Positions 46,029-57,438 of a DNA stretch of 64,000 nt are shown here, in pieces. The stretch comes from Malus domestica (taxonomy: Eukaryota > Streptophyta > Magnoliopsida > Rosales > Rosaceae): positions 27,767,501-27,831,500 of the forward strand of contig NC_091661.1 in NCBI RefSeq assembly GCF_042453785.1, read 5' to 3'. Each line of letters begins with the position of its first letter. Position 1 is the first letter of the stretch. The notes beneath the pieces are model-generated. The model was not told the DNA's origin. It searched no databases and saw nothing but the letters and a program-made list of their open reading frames with translations. The position numbers and the translations under genes were made by a program.

Positions 46029-46182
46029 GGGAGTTTTAACGAAAAGCTCACGGTACTGTTCACTTTAACGAAAAACCACATTTTTACACTAAAAAGTCAA
46101 ATCTGGTACTATTCACTTTACCCTTTATTTTATCTTTATCATTAAAACTCAAAGTTTTCAAGCCATTTTCATTATTTTTCCT
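46029..46182. mobile_element. 154-bp Mutator-type MITE, copy 2
   Basis: It starts GGGAGTTTTAACGAAAAGCT and ends CATTATTTTTCCT. It is flanked by perfect 9-bp repeats TATTTTTTT (46020-46028 and 46183-46191). Confidence 0.87.
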
Positions 46183-46379
46183 TATTTTTTTCTGCACTTA
46201 TTTGAGACGTTTTGTGTTAGCCATTTTTTATATCTCTTCAATATGTAGGAGGTTATATTTACTACTCATATTATATATAACATTAATATGTGAATCTACG
46301 TGACATCGATATGACGTTAGTAAAAGCAAACGTTGGGCTCCCAAAGTGCTAAGAATAACAATTAATATAAGAGTTTACC

Positions 46380-46545
46380 TAACAACATTGTCACTTAGTG
46401 GTATTTCTTTTTATTTGTGAGTGAAAGGTCTTAGGTTCGATTTTCACTAAAGACAAATTTGAACCACATTATTGTCAGTCCATTGTGAAACTAGTTCACC
46501 TCTCCCCCTTAGTGTGGATAATATTGTTTGTTAAAAAAAAAACAA
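46380..46545 (+). mobile_element. tRNA-derived SINE-like element (family A), best-preserved copy
   Basis: An A-box-like TTAGTGGTATTTC, a good B box GGTTCGATTTTC, TTTGAACCACATTATTG, TTAGTGTGGATAATATTG and a terminal poly-A. The 8-mers AACAACAT before and AACAGCAT after the element may be a target duplication with one change. Pol III-type internal promoter spacing fits a tRNA-derived SINE. Confidence 0.72.
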
Positions 46546-47121
46546 CAACAACAACAGCATCAAACATATTTTGTTCAATTTTTAAGCAATAAGGACCAAA
46601 AGGTAATTGATCACAAACTACATGATGTAAAGTGTAATTTCCTCTTTATTTTGTTCATATTGCAACGACAAACCTGCAAAGTCCACTACTCTCAACTAGA
46701 CAAGACGACAAGTGAAGGGTATGAAGGAGACAAAGTGGTTCTGGACCCCACTATAGCACTTCTTACATTCTCTTATAGTGGGCCCCACGTGGCCACCCTC
46801 ACCGTTCCCATGGGCCCACCTACCCTGACCTGGTATTTTTAACTTCTAGGGTTCGGTTGTGTGTTATTTTAACATTTTAAAGGGTCTAAAGGTAAAACTA
46901 CAAGATAAGAAATGCATGGAAAGAATAAGAACACCATAAGACGTCCCTTTCAAATTCCTCATCTTTCTTTGAGGGGTGGATAATTAGACAGCTTCGCATT
47001 AGGGTTACGGATAAACTGGCTCTGATTATTGATTATATACTTTGAGATTCCAAGGATGCTTCTTTTGTAGTGTAACACGTAGATACATGTTGAAGAAAAT
47101 AACACAGTTGAGGGTCTAAGC
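46546..47121. other. Spacer with a small GC-rich hairpin
   Basis: GGACCCCACTATA (about 46743) and TATAGTGGGCCCC (about 46775) form an imperfect inverted repeat. The 104-aa ORF over it (46528-46842) begins in SINE poly-A and has no domain. Confidence 0.4.
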
Positions 47122-48275
47122 AGGTCTGTCAATTTCTTGGACGATCATTAATTTGATATAAAAGGACATGGATATAACAAGTTTTGAGTTAACCATTGAC
47201 AAGTCATTGATTAAGAATTCATTAACAATTTCTAATTGTTATCGATGTTGGAGAACAATTTAGAAACAGAAATAACAGAAATACAGAACTTGAAATATTT
47301 ATACTTTATTACTCAAAAATACTTACAATACAGAATGATACACAACGACTACAGAAAATTAAATATGAGAATATCAAAAGTACTAACTTGATTACAGAAG
47401 GTAGAGGCTAGCGTAAAAGCTATGTCCTTCGAACAGTAATTCCGTCCCACTCTTGTGCTTGTGGTTCTACAACGTCTGCTCGACCAGGATACAACTACCT
47501 AATCCTACAACCCGCACTGGATTATAGAATTCTAGCGAATTGCTTTGTGTGTTTACTCTCTCTGGAAAGTTTGTACGGAAGAAAAGGAAGAAGAAAGGAT
47601 GATTGATGATGAACTGAGGACTCCAGTTATATAGGCTCTTTCATACCTCTTCAAATACCTTTTTGATGTATCTGAAGCTTTACAACTCTTTACAAAAGGT
47701 TGTATCTTTAATCAAAACGTTTTTAATTAATTTAATTAAAAACTTAATTCGAAATTAAAACTAATTGATCAGATTAATTTTAATTCTTAGGCCCCAAGTG
47801 CCCCAAGGCCCTTGTCTTGATTAATTAATATTAATATTATGGTATAATCATCAAGCCCAATCCACAGAAATGGTGGCCCAAGCCTCAATTCTCATTCCAA
47901 GTGGTCCAACACATAACTAATATTGTAGAAGACAAAAAGTATATAAAGGTACTTTGGAATATTGTTTTCACCAATGTGGGACAAGAGTCTCAAAACTTCC
48001 AACAATCGAATCACAAGTTAAGAACATGTTAAAATAACGGATATGACACATAAACAACACGAATACGACTCGTTTGTCAGGTCTATACATTAGGCATGAC
48101 AATTTCTTTAACGACTCATCAATTCGACACAAAACGATACAACGACATGTTAACGAATCATATCGTTATCAAATTAACTATAAAGAATTCGTTGATATGA
48201 CATGATTTATTAAAATAACTAATATAATACGAAAATGACATAAACAAAATAAACACGATTCATTTATTAAGTCTA
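47122..48275. repeat. Degenerate dispersed repeats with AGACCTGACAA-type inverted ends
   Basis: Two decayed copies: one from about 47122 to 48090, interrupted by the solo LTR, and one from about 48092 to 48275. They share GACAATTTCTTnnACGACT starts and CACGA, TTAACGA words. A third copy lies near 56828-57050. The family was not identified. Confidence 0.5.
47246..48004 (-). mobile_element. Solo LTR with perfect 5-bp target duplication
   Basis: 759 bp. Read on -, it starts TGTTGGAAGTTTTGAGACTC and ends GTTCTCCAACA, with a TATA-like CTATATAAC (about 47626-47634). It is flanked by ATCGA on both sides (47241-47245 and 48005-48009). No internal region is present, so it is a product of LTR-LTR recombination. 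The end sequences and length suggest a Ty1/copia-type family, which is an inference. It sits inside an older dispersed repeat. Confidence 0.92.
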
Positions 48276-48970
48276 GATCTGAGGCACTCAGCACGCGCAG
48301 TTGAAAAGGCATGCATAAAGCAAGTATTCTTATGATTTGAACTCTTCGGTCTCCATTGTACCATCATGGAAGACGACTATACAGAATATGACAATATGTA
48401 CGTTCTCGTTTCCTCTAAGACTGAAAAAATTACCCCTTTAATTTAATTCTGTTGTTTTATCTTTTACTTTATATTCTTTTATTTTAACCTTTTCTTAATT
48501 GGGTAAACATTTGGCTCGTTTTCTTTGATTGTTTGTTTGTTTTCCATTATTTTATGTGACATTCTTATAGAATTTGGAGAAAAAGAGACTTCCAAATTGG
48601 CAAAGAAAGGAGAGGGACAGCTGACGAAAGCTTTACTTGTAGTTCTTGAACCACGCAACTGTGCGTATTGGTTCCCACTGCTGCCTCTGAGTCTGAGTAA
48701 CTAAAACATATGTTTTTGTTTCTAGCTAGTTAACCAACTAATTGTTTTATTTGGATGCTAACAATTTGTGTGATATTCACATACGCGAAATACTAAGATT
48801 CTTAAAGCGGAATTTTTTGTAAATTTTCTGCAACTTTATAATTTAGGGTTAAGTCCCGTACCAATATTTATAAAATATTGTGTGAAAAATATAAGGTAAT
48901 AGAGATTTTATTCATATCCTGCTTTTGACAATACAGATAATACAATATGAAGAGTTAAGACTGATTGGTA
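48276..48970. other. AT-rich spacer
   Basis: No coding or repeat structure that I can support. Confidence 0.4.
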
Positions 48971-48978
48971 TTTAAATA

Positions 48979-49098
48979 GAGAATTGTTATTAGCACTTTA
49001 AAATCTCATTTGGCACTCAAAATTTTCTATAATTAGAAAGAAAAATACACTTGTGAGGAGTGTATAATAAAATTTTTGGAGTGCTAATAACAGTTCCC
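48979..49098. mobile_element. 120-bp hAT-type MITE with 8-bp target duplication
   Basis: Ends are GAGAATTGTTATTAGCACT and (reverse complement) GGGAACTGTTATTAGCACT. It is flanked by TTTAAATA on both sides (48971-48978 and 49099-49106). Confidence 0.9.
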
Positions 49099-49106
49099 TT
49101 TAAATA

Positions 49107-51512
49107 AATCTATCTATATTATTCTATAAATATCTAAGTTTGTTAATATTTTAAAGGGAGCTTTACTTATAGGGATAAAAATAGAATATACGTTTTATAG
49201 AATTTCACTAGTTTTAAATCATTTCAACCAGAGATAGAAGTTTAAACCCTAACAAACCTAGCCAAATCTACAAATTAAACCCATCTATAAAAACTTCAAA
49301 TGTATTTAAGATCCGTAAAAATTAATTTATGCACTTCTACAAAATCAATTTCAAAATTCTAAAGATCATTTCAAAATTTCAGCTCTTCGGCAAGATCACT
49401 TCTAAATACTATGTCCTATTTAAACTACTGTTAAGCCTTTCAGAGTTCCAATAAATATCGTCGACAATCGCGTAAGCAATCAACCAAAAAGCTGTTGGGT
49501 GTAAGTATTAGCCATAGCCTGGATCCAAATGAATAATATAATGAGGGAAGATGATTGTGTTTCAAGCTTTACTCAATCGTAATACAATACTTTAAACAAA
49601 GCTTAACCATACAAAGTAAATCCCCATCATTCCTTGTTAACATTTATCGAAGTCAAATTAAGTAGGAAAAAAAATAATAGAAGTAGCTCAAAACAAAACC
49701 AGTATATCCTGCATATAAAATTAATCGACACTAATCGACAAATGTAGATCTTATGATCTTTATTCAAATAATTAATCTATAAGAAATGTTAAGGAGACTT
49801 TCTCAAAGATAGAACTCTTTATGAATTCCCTGTAACCTCACAGTTTAATGTCAATTCCCGTACCATAACTATGAGACAAGATGAAAGAAAAATAAGAAGT
49901 GAAAAAGAGTCCATAGAGAATCGATAAAGAGTCTTACTTTTGAAAGAATTCACACCAATTCCTCTCAATCTAATTAGCATCCTATAATTTATTCCTAGAA
50001 TCCTAGTGGGTCGACTGTCCCTGCCAAAAGAGAAGAAAGAAAAATAAGAAATGGTTTTGTTGGGGAATTTTCTTGAATTTCAAAAACCCGCGCCAACTTG
50101 TTTCATATGTTATTGCGTATTCTGTAAATCACACTCAAAGTGTCATAGTGGCATGTGACGTGAAATATGACAAACCACACTTATGATGCGCCTTATGCCG
50201 TATAAAATTTCTTTGTTTCTTTAAATACAGATGTATTGATAAACGATTTTAATTACTTAAGATACAAGTAAGTTTGATAAAAAAAAACATTATTCGTGAT
50301 CAATTTACTTTTTTATAATACCATATTTTTGTACGAAAGTACAAATAACATTCTCAGTTCACTAGTATTATTCACATTTGTACACCGCATGTCATATACC
50401 CAAAGTTTAAAAAATTTGAATGCCAACTTGTAACATTTTTAATTATGACAAGGGAACGGAAAAACTGATTTGAACGGTAAGTTTGGGCTAGTCGCGATGA
50501 ATAGTGTTTTACAGATTTTAGTAATCGATTTAGGTCCATGATATTTTTCTGCAAAGGGGACGATGAAAAGAATGTAACTTCTTCGCGACATAAGATGAAT
50601 TTTGGCATTTTACCAAGGTAAACGACTTTTAAGTTTTAAGAATGATATTGAAACTTTTGTAATTTCCTGTTTTATTTCCTTTTGCATTTAGGGTTTTTCT
50701 AAGACTATATAAACAACTTTAGTGTCGTATTTTTAATTATCTTTCGTTCAATATAATTTAGAAAACGAGAGTTTTTCTTCTTATTTATGGTATTCGTGTA
50801 GTTTACAAATGATCGATAATCGTCTATAAGTGGATTTTGTGAAGTCATCTTAATTTTATCCCACCCACAAACTAAGAATTTTTTCGAACTTAAATCCAAG
50901 TAACATATTTCATATATGACTCACATGCATAACGAGTTTGACATGTAATTATAAATTATAACTCACATTATGTCCATCACTCCAAATTCCCACCCTCAAT
51001 GTCATTAACTTAAACAAGAAATTATCCAATAATTGACATGAAATGTTGGGAATAATGGAAAAGAAAAAGAAGAAAAGAAAAGGGAATGGGAGAAAATGTT
51101 TAAAAAAACGGAAGGTGAATATGGTGGGAAATTGGGATGACTTTCTTGGATCCTGTGAGGGGCATTTGTCACTGCTAACATTTGCCAGTTTGTTAGGCAC
51201 AAAGATAAAGGGTACCCTAAGGAATGATGAAAAGTAGAACAAAAAGAAAAGGGAAAAAAAAATGAAATATCCGAATAAAACCGAAAGTATTAGGATTTAT
51301 ATGATACATCAGACAAAGGTAGAATACCCAAACAAACAGAAAATTCTAGAGAGAGAAAATCAGCCATTGAAATTGAAATCCAAAGCTTCTATTAGTAGAG
51401 AGAGAGAAGAAGGGAGGAGGAGAAGTATGTATTTCTTTGCTTCTTTCTCTCTCTGGTTTCTCTCACTAGGATTTGAAGCCCACCAGGAACTCCCACTGAA
51501 GCAAAAAACCTA
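49107..51512. other. AT-rich region upstream of TDR
   Basis: No gene is recognised. The last about 250 bp (51260-51512) becomes GA/CT-rich and probably contains the TDR promoter and leader. Confidence 0.45.
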
Positions 51513-51674
51513 ATGATGATGATGATGAAAAACCCTCTGCACCCAGCAGCACTCCTGAAAAGCACTTCTCTCATGAGCAGAAGCAGCCATCAAGACCTCC
51601 CTTCCCTTAAATTTCCCAACAATCTCTACTTCTCACTCTCACCCAGCACCTTCCCCACACCCCCAAAACCATGA
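51513..51674 (+). promoter_or_regulatory. 53-codon uORF in the TDR leader, stop overlapping the main ATG
   Basis: It starts at a run of five consecutive in-frame ATG codons (51513-51527) and stays open for 53 codons (MMMMMKNPLHPA at the start, PTPPKP at the end). It ends at TGA 51672-51674. The main CDS starts at ATG 51671, giving an ATGA stop-start overlap. If the leader contains it, translation of the kinase would need leaky scanning past five ATGs or termination-reinitiation. Presence in the mature mRNA is not shown by the sequence alone. Confidence 0.6.
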
Positions 51675-54600
51675 AAGTACCTTCCTTTTCCTCCTCCTCC
51701 TTCCCTCTCTCTCTCCTCTTCTTCTTCTCTCTCCAAACCTCCATAACTCTCTGCTCTTCTTCCTCTAATTCTTCTGTGTCCTTCCAGCTCATTGCTCTGC
51801 TCTCCCTCAAATCCTCCCTCAAAGACCCTCTCTCCTCCTTCCACGATTGGGTTTCCCCCAATTCCCACCCAAACGGCGGCGTCTCCGGTTGGTGTTCGTG
51901 GTCCGGCGTCAAATGCCAACCCGACACCTCCCAAGTCGTTTCCCTCGACCTCTCCCGCCGCAACCTCTCCGGCCAAATCCCACCACAAATCCGCCACCTT
52001 TCTTCCCTAATCCACCTCAATTTGAGCGGCAACGCCTTCAACGGCCCTCTCCAGCCCGCCATGTTCGAGCTCGACAACCTCAGGATCCTCGACATCAGCC
52101 ACAACGACTTCAAGTCGGATTTCCCGCCCGGGATTTCGAAGCTCAGGTTTTTAAGAGTCTTTACCGCTTACAGTAACAGCTTCACTGGCCCATTGCCTCA
52201 AGAATTCGTCAAGCTCCGCTACCTCGAGCAGCTCAACCTCGGTGGAAGTTACTTCGATGGTAAAATCCCAGAAGGGTACGGAACATTCCCCAAGTTAAAA
52301 TTGCTCTACCTCGCCGGAAATGCACTCAACGGTTCAATTCCGCCGCAATTGGGTTCCTTATCGGAGCTGACTCGGATGGAGATCGGGTACAACGAGTATT
52401 CAGGTGGGTTTCCTATAGAACTCGGAATGCTGTCAAATCTCACGTACTTGGACGTCTCCAACGCCTTTCTCTCCGGCGCTCTCCCGCCGGAGCTTGGCAA
52501 CTTAACCATGCTTGACACATTGCTGCTCTTCAAGAACCGATTTTCAGGCTTTATCCCAGCAACTATCGGCCTCTTACAGAGACTGAAGACACTCGACTTG
52601 TCGGATAATCAGCTTTCCGGCTCAATCCCGCCGGGAATTGGTACATTGAAAGAGCTGACCATGATAAGCTTGATGAACAACTTTCTCGTCGGAGAAATCC
52701 CGGAAAAAATCGGAGAGCTGCCCAACTTAGAAAACCTCCTCCTCTGGAACAATTCGCTGACGGGTCTCCTTCCCCAGGGCTTAGGATTCAGCGGGAAGCT
52801 CCTGCGAGTCGATGTCTCCTCCAATTCTCTCACCGGCCCGATCCCGCCAAATCTCTGCGACGGCAACAAGCTCCAAAAGCTCATACTTTTCTCCAACCGG
52901 TTCACCGACCCTCTTCCCAAAACCTTAGCAAACTGCACTTCTCTGTTCAGACTCCGAATCCAGAACAACCAAATCAACGGGTCGGTTCCGACGGGTTTCG
53001 GGTTATTACCCAATCTAACCTACGTCGATTTCAGCGGCAACAATTTCACAGGCACGATCCCGGAAGATCTCGGCAATGCCGAAGCTCTCAGTTACTTGAA
53101 CATTTCGCTGAACCCATTGCACTCAGTCCTTCCGTCAAACATCTGGCGCGCACCAAATCTGCAGATCTTCTCTGCTAGCTCCGGCCACCTCACAGGAAAA
53201 ATCCCCGACTTCATCGGCTGCCAAAGCCTGTACAAGATCGAACTTCAACGTAACGACTTTAACGGCTCGATCCCATGGGACATCGGGCACTGCGAGAAGC
53301 TTCTCAGCTTGAATCTAAGCCGCAATTCTCTCACCGGCATTATCCCATGGGAAATCTCCGCTTTGCCCTCCATCACCGACCTCGACCTCTCCCGGAACTT
53401 TCTCTCCGGCACGATCCCGTCCAACTTCGAGAACTGTAGCACGTTGGAGAGCTTCAACGTTTCGTTTAATTTGTTGACCGGTCCGATCCCCGCGTCCGGT
53501 TCCATTTTCCCGAATCTCCATCCGTCGTCGTTTTTGGGGAATAAAGGATTATGTGGCGGCGTTTTGGGGAAGCCCTGTGACACCTTGTCGGCCGGAGCCA
53601 TGGAGGTTCGCGGCCACGAGCAGCCGAAGAAGACGGCGGGCGCGATAGTGTGGATCATGGCGGCTGCTTTCGGTATCGGGCTTTTTGTTCTCATCGCTGG
53701 CACCCGCTGCTTCCGCGCGAATTACAGCCGCCGGATGGACGAGAGTCAGCAGATTGGACCGTGGAAATTAACCGCTTTCCAGCGGTTAAATTTCACGGCG
53801 GATGATGTGTTGGAGTGTTTGGAGATGAGCGATAAGATTATAGGGATGGGGTCCACGGGGACGGTTTATAGGGCGGAAATGCCAGGTGGCGAGTTCATAG
53901 CCGTTAAGAAGCTGTGGGGAAAACAGAAGGAGAACAATAGTGATCTGATCCGACGGCGGAGAGGGGTCCTGGCTGAGGTGGACGTGTTGGGGAACGTGAG
54001 GCACAGGAATATAGTAAGGTTGTTAGGGTGCTGCTGCAACAGAGACATCACTATGCTGCTCTACGAGTACATGCCCAACGGGAATTTGGATGATTTGTTG
54101 CATGGCAAAAACAAGGCGCAGAATTTGGGTGCGGATTGGGTCACGAGGTACAAGATCGCCCTCGGCGTGGCGCAGGGGATTTGTTACCTGCACCACGACT
54201 GTAACCCCGTGATCGTGCACCGTGATCTTAAGCCGAGTAATATCTTGTTGGATAGTGAGATGGAGGCCAGAGTGGCGGATTTTGGGGTGGCTAAGTTGAT
54301 CCAAAGCGATGAGTCCATGTCCGTCATTGCCGGCTCCTATGGCTACATTGCTCCAGGTGCGTTGATTCCTCAATCTCCATTTCTCATATTGTCTTAATTT
54401 ATGAACGATCATCATGAGTAAGGATATTATGCATTTATAGAAATGATTCAAAATTTTTAACTGATTTTTATTTGTGCATATTATTCGTATAATGTTTGAC
54501 CTCTAGCATAAGTTGGTGAAATAATGCTTGGTTTTGTTGAAAATTCGTTTTGTTGGGTGACGAAATCTAAATTACCGAATGTGTTAGGGTTAATCTACCA

Positions 54601-55707
54601 AAGGAATGTTTTATCTCCAAAAGCAAGGGTCACCTACCAAATCCCAAATTGTAACATTAGTACATAATCCAAATGGAATACTATTATTGGTCGGTCCAAT
54701 TGGTCAAAAAGGGTAGCAATTTTGTTTTTTTCTTTTGGATCCTTTATCTACACAACTATGATGAAGTTCATACAATGGTCGGGTCCCCGTACATATAAAA
54801 TACAAGTCACATTACTTCACGTTACATCAATATACAAAGGAAAAGGTCAAAAAAGAAGTTGACATTATTTGAAATAGATGGCCACCACACCAACTTTCGG
54901 GCCATGCTATTTATCTTCGATTTAAATGTGGTTAATTAACCTACGTGGCGGAATATCATGATGAATATGACATTTTTGTCGATAGGCGAGCTTTGATGTA
55001 ATGGAAAAATTGTTCTTTTGTGATCGAAAAATCACATGTTCGAGTCGTGAAAACAGTCTATTTGCAAAACAAGAATAAGACTGCTTACAATAGACGTTCT
55101 CCTCGACTCTATCAAAGTGGAAAACCTTGTTAGCTTAGACTCTTTATGTGACATTTTTGTTGAGCGTACTGCATTTTGAATTCAAATCTTCTCTCTTTTG
55201 TTTAGAGTAGCATAACTTACGTAGCACTATCGTTCGTAATTGAAAAAAAATGTGAGTTAACTTTGTTATTGTTTTATTTTTGCAGAATATGCTTATACCC
55301 TACAAGTGGATGAAAAGAGTGACATATACAGTTATGGTGTGGTGTTGATGGAGATTTTAAGCGGGAAAAGATCGGTGGACGCCGAGTTCGGAGATGGGAA
55401 CAGCATAGTGGATTGGGTTAGGTCGAAGATCAAGACGAAGGACGGGATCAACGATATTTTGGACAAGAATGCCGGGGCGGGTTGTGCGCCGGTGAGGGAG
55501 GAGATGATGCAGATGCTTAGGATTGCTTTGCTCTGCACGAGCCGGAACCCGGCGGACCGGCCGTCGATGAGGGACGTGGTGTTGATGCTGCTTGAGGCCA
55601 AGCCCAAGAGGAAGGTCCTAGGCAATGTTGGGCATGGTCACAATGGGAGTGGTTGTGCTGAATATCATGAGATTCCCTTGCCTCAGAAGCCGTCGGTGGA
55701 ATGTTAA
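51671..55707 (+). CDS. TDR: TDIF receptor / PHLOEM INTERCALATED WITH XYLEM LRR receptor kinase
   Basis: Two exons, 51671-54356 and 55286-55707, joined in phase 1 (GCTCCAG then AATATGC, restoring the kinase APE motif), give 1,035 residues; Arabidopsis TDR/PXY has 1,041. Order: signal peptide (about 1-30), LRRNT with WCSWSGVKC, about 22 LRRs (about 75-620) ending GLCGGVLGKPC, TM segment (AGAIVWIMAAAFGIGLFVLI, about 655-680), juxtamembrane IGPWKLTAFQRLNFTADDVLECL, kinase with GMGSTGTV loop, AVKKLWG lysine, IVHRDLKPSN catalytic loop and DFGVAKL. TDR binds the CLE41/CLE44 peptide TDIF at the plasma membrane and controls cambial proliferation and xylem differentiation. The single intron in the kinase domain is 929 bp and holds an Au-like SINE. 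All catalytic residues are present. The leader carries a uORF. Confidence 0.97.
54985..55135 (+). mobile_element. Au-like SINE in the TDR intron
   Basis: GGCGAGCTTTGATGTAATGG, TTGTTCTTTTGTGATCG, B-box-like ATGTTCGAGTC, GTGAAAACAGTC, TTGCAAAACAAG, GCTTACAATAGACG and CTATCAAAGTGG follow the Au SINE order. Sense orientation relative to the gene. Confidence 0.8.
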
Positions 55708-56033
55708 TAGGATCAATTAGTCACTTCTAAATGCCTTTGAAGGGTTTTTACTTTTTTTGGGGTTTTTTTTTTTACTTTTTATTTTATTTTTGAAATGGTG
55801 GGGGATTGGTATAGGAGAAGCGATTTCTTGTTTTACTTCGATTTCAATGGAATTTTCTCAAGTGTTAGTGCTATGTTCTTATGGTTTTGGTTGTGGACTT
55901 ATGTGTATATATACGTATTGGTGCATGAGTTCCAAGTGGTGGAAGAATATTAAATCCCCCTCTCATTTGTTTTGTAGATACAATTTCGTTAAATCGGAAT
56001 ACGACAAATTTTTACCAACACACATAGCAACGC
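55708..56033 (+). other. TDR 3' UTR and flank
   Basis: T-rich sequence follows the TDR stop codon. The 139-aa ORF at 55757-56176 runs through it into a repeat and shows no domain; it is not called. Confidence 0.5.
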
Positions 56034-56590
56034 TGTCACATCCCGGCCCGGGGCGGATCACTTCCCGGGTCCGCTCCACCACCGTAGCACGATATTGTCC
56101 GCTTTGGGCTTACCATTCCCTCACGGTTTTGTTTTTGAGAACTTCGGCTAATTCCTTATTTCACATGTTATATTGATGCATCCTTATTCTGTTATTGACG
56201 CTTATAGCATGGCATACTTTCTGGTTTTTGATAAAGATTAGTGATTTGAGATATTTGAAGAATTATATGCATATTATGTTATTTTCTGGGAAAGTATACA
56301 GGTTTTACAGTGATGGGTTAGAAATGTTATTAAATGAAATATTTTCGATAAACTTTGTTTTACTGACCCACTCAACTTTGTTTTGCACCCCTCCAGGTTC
56401 AAGATAGCAGAGCTTTGGTGGCCACGAGGAATCCAACGGTGTTCTGACAGAATTCACAAAAGTAGGACTCACCATTGGGTGTTACATTTTAGTAATTGTA
56501 TCTTTAAAGCTTCCGAATTGTGTAAATGGTAACGTCACTCTCACGTGACGGCCAGCATGCCCTCCTTCGGGACGGGGTGTGTCAAAAGCA
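56034..56590. repeat. Dispersed repeat with CACATCCCGGCCCGG end
   Basis: It begins TGTCACATCCCGGCCCGGGG and ends CGGGACGGGGTGTGTCA, whose reverse complement (TGACACACCCCGTCCCG) resembles the start. The GC-rich left end (TTCCCGGGTCCGCTCC) contrasts with the AT-rich interior. The class is uncertain (TIR element or small LTR-like element). No clean target duplication. Confidence 0.5.
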
Positions 56591-57438
56591 CGTTGTTTAA
56601 ATTTAGCATTCAGATTGAATAAATGAAATAAAAATAAATCAAGGATAAAATAAATGAAGATGTACATAAGGAAAAAAAAAACATAGTGATGGGTTTGAGC
56701 TATAGAAACAATTTCTTTGCAAAACAAGGATAATGATGCGTAAGATAGACATTTCTCCCTCCCCCGATACTCGCAAAGCAGGGAGCCTTGTTGGTTTGGG
56801 GTCGTCTTTTTTATTTCTCTCGTTCGTACTAGACCTGACAATTTCTTACACGACTTGTTAACACGACACTTAAACGGCACAAAAATAACGGGTTTCGGGT
56901 CAACACAATAAATAATCGGATCATTATCGAGTAACATGATAAGAACCCGTTAATAACAGGTCCTTAACAGGTTTACATGAGGGTGACACACGGGTAACCC
57001 ATTTCGACACGTTAAAAAGAAAGTTATTTTGATGATTTTAATTTTTTAAATTAATAAAAAAACTTACTATAAAATACTATAGTCATAAGGTATATGTACA
57101 TATTGTATTGTTGTATTATTATTCTATATAAATTAAAAAACTTAAGTTTATTTATTTATTTATTTTTATAGTATACAATAAGCAAAGAGTGAAATTAAAA
57201 AAATAAAACACATGAAAAATAAAAATATCACACACTTTAAAAAATTATAACAAGTGTGAAAAATGTGAAAAAAAATATGTAAACGTTGGTGATCGCATCC
57301 TATACCATTTGAGGATGGGTACATCGTCGTTTGAATTTTTAAAACCATACAAACCCTCACGAATAGTATTTTTAAGAGAGTTCAAATTAAATTAAATTAA
57401 AAATCATTAATATACATGTTTGAAAAATGTGAAAGAAT
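56591..57438. other. Spacer with an Au-like SINE piece and a dispersed repeat
   Basis: About 56685-56800 (+) resembles Au SINE (TTTGAGCTATAGAAACAATT, TTGCAAAACAAGG, GTAAGATAGAC). About 56828-57050 is a copy of the AGACCTGACAA repeat seen at 47122-48275. The rest is AT-rich. Confidence 0.5.

Noticed and set aside
56034-56590. Considered as a solo LTR because it starts TG and ends CA
   Set aside because: No flanking direct repeats found and its two ends are inverted relative to each other, so the class was left open.
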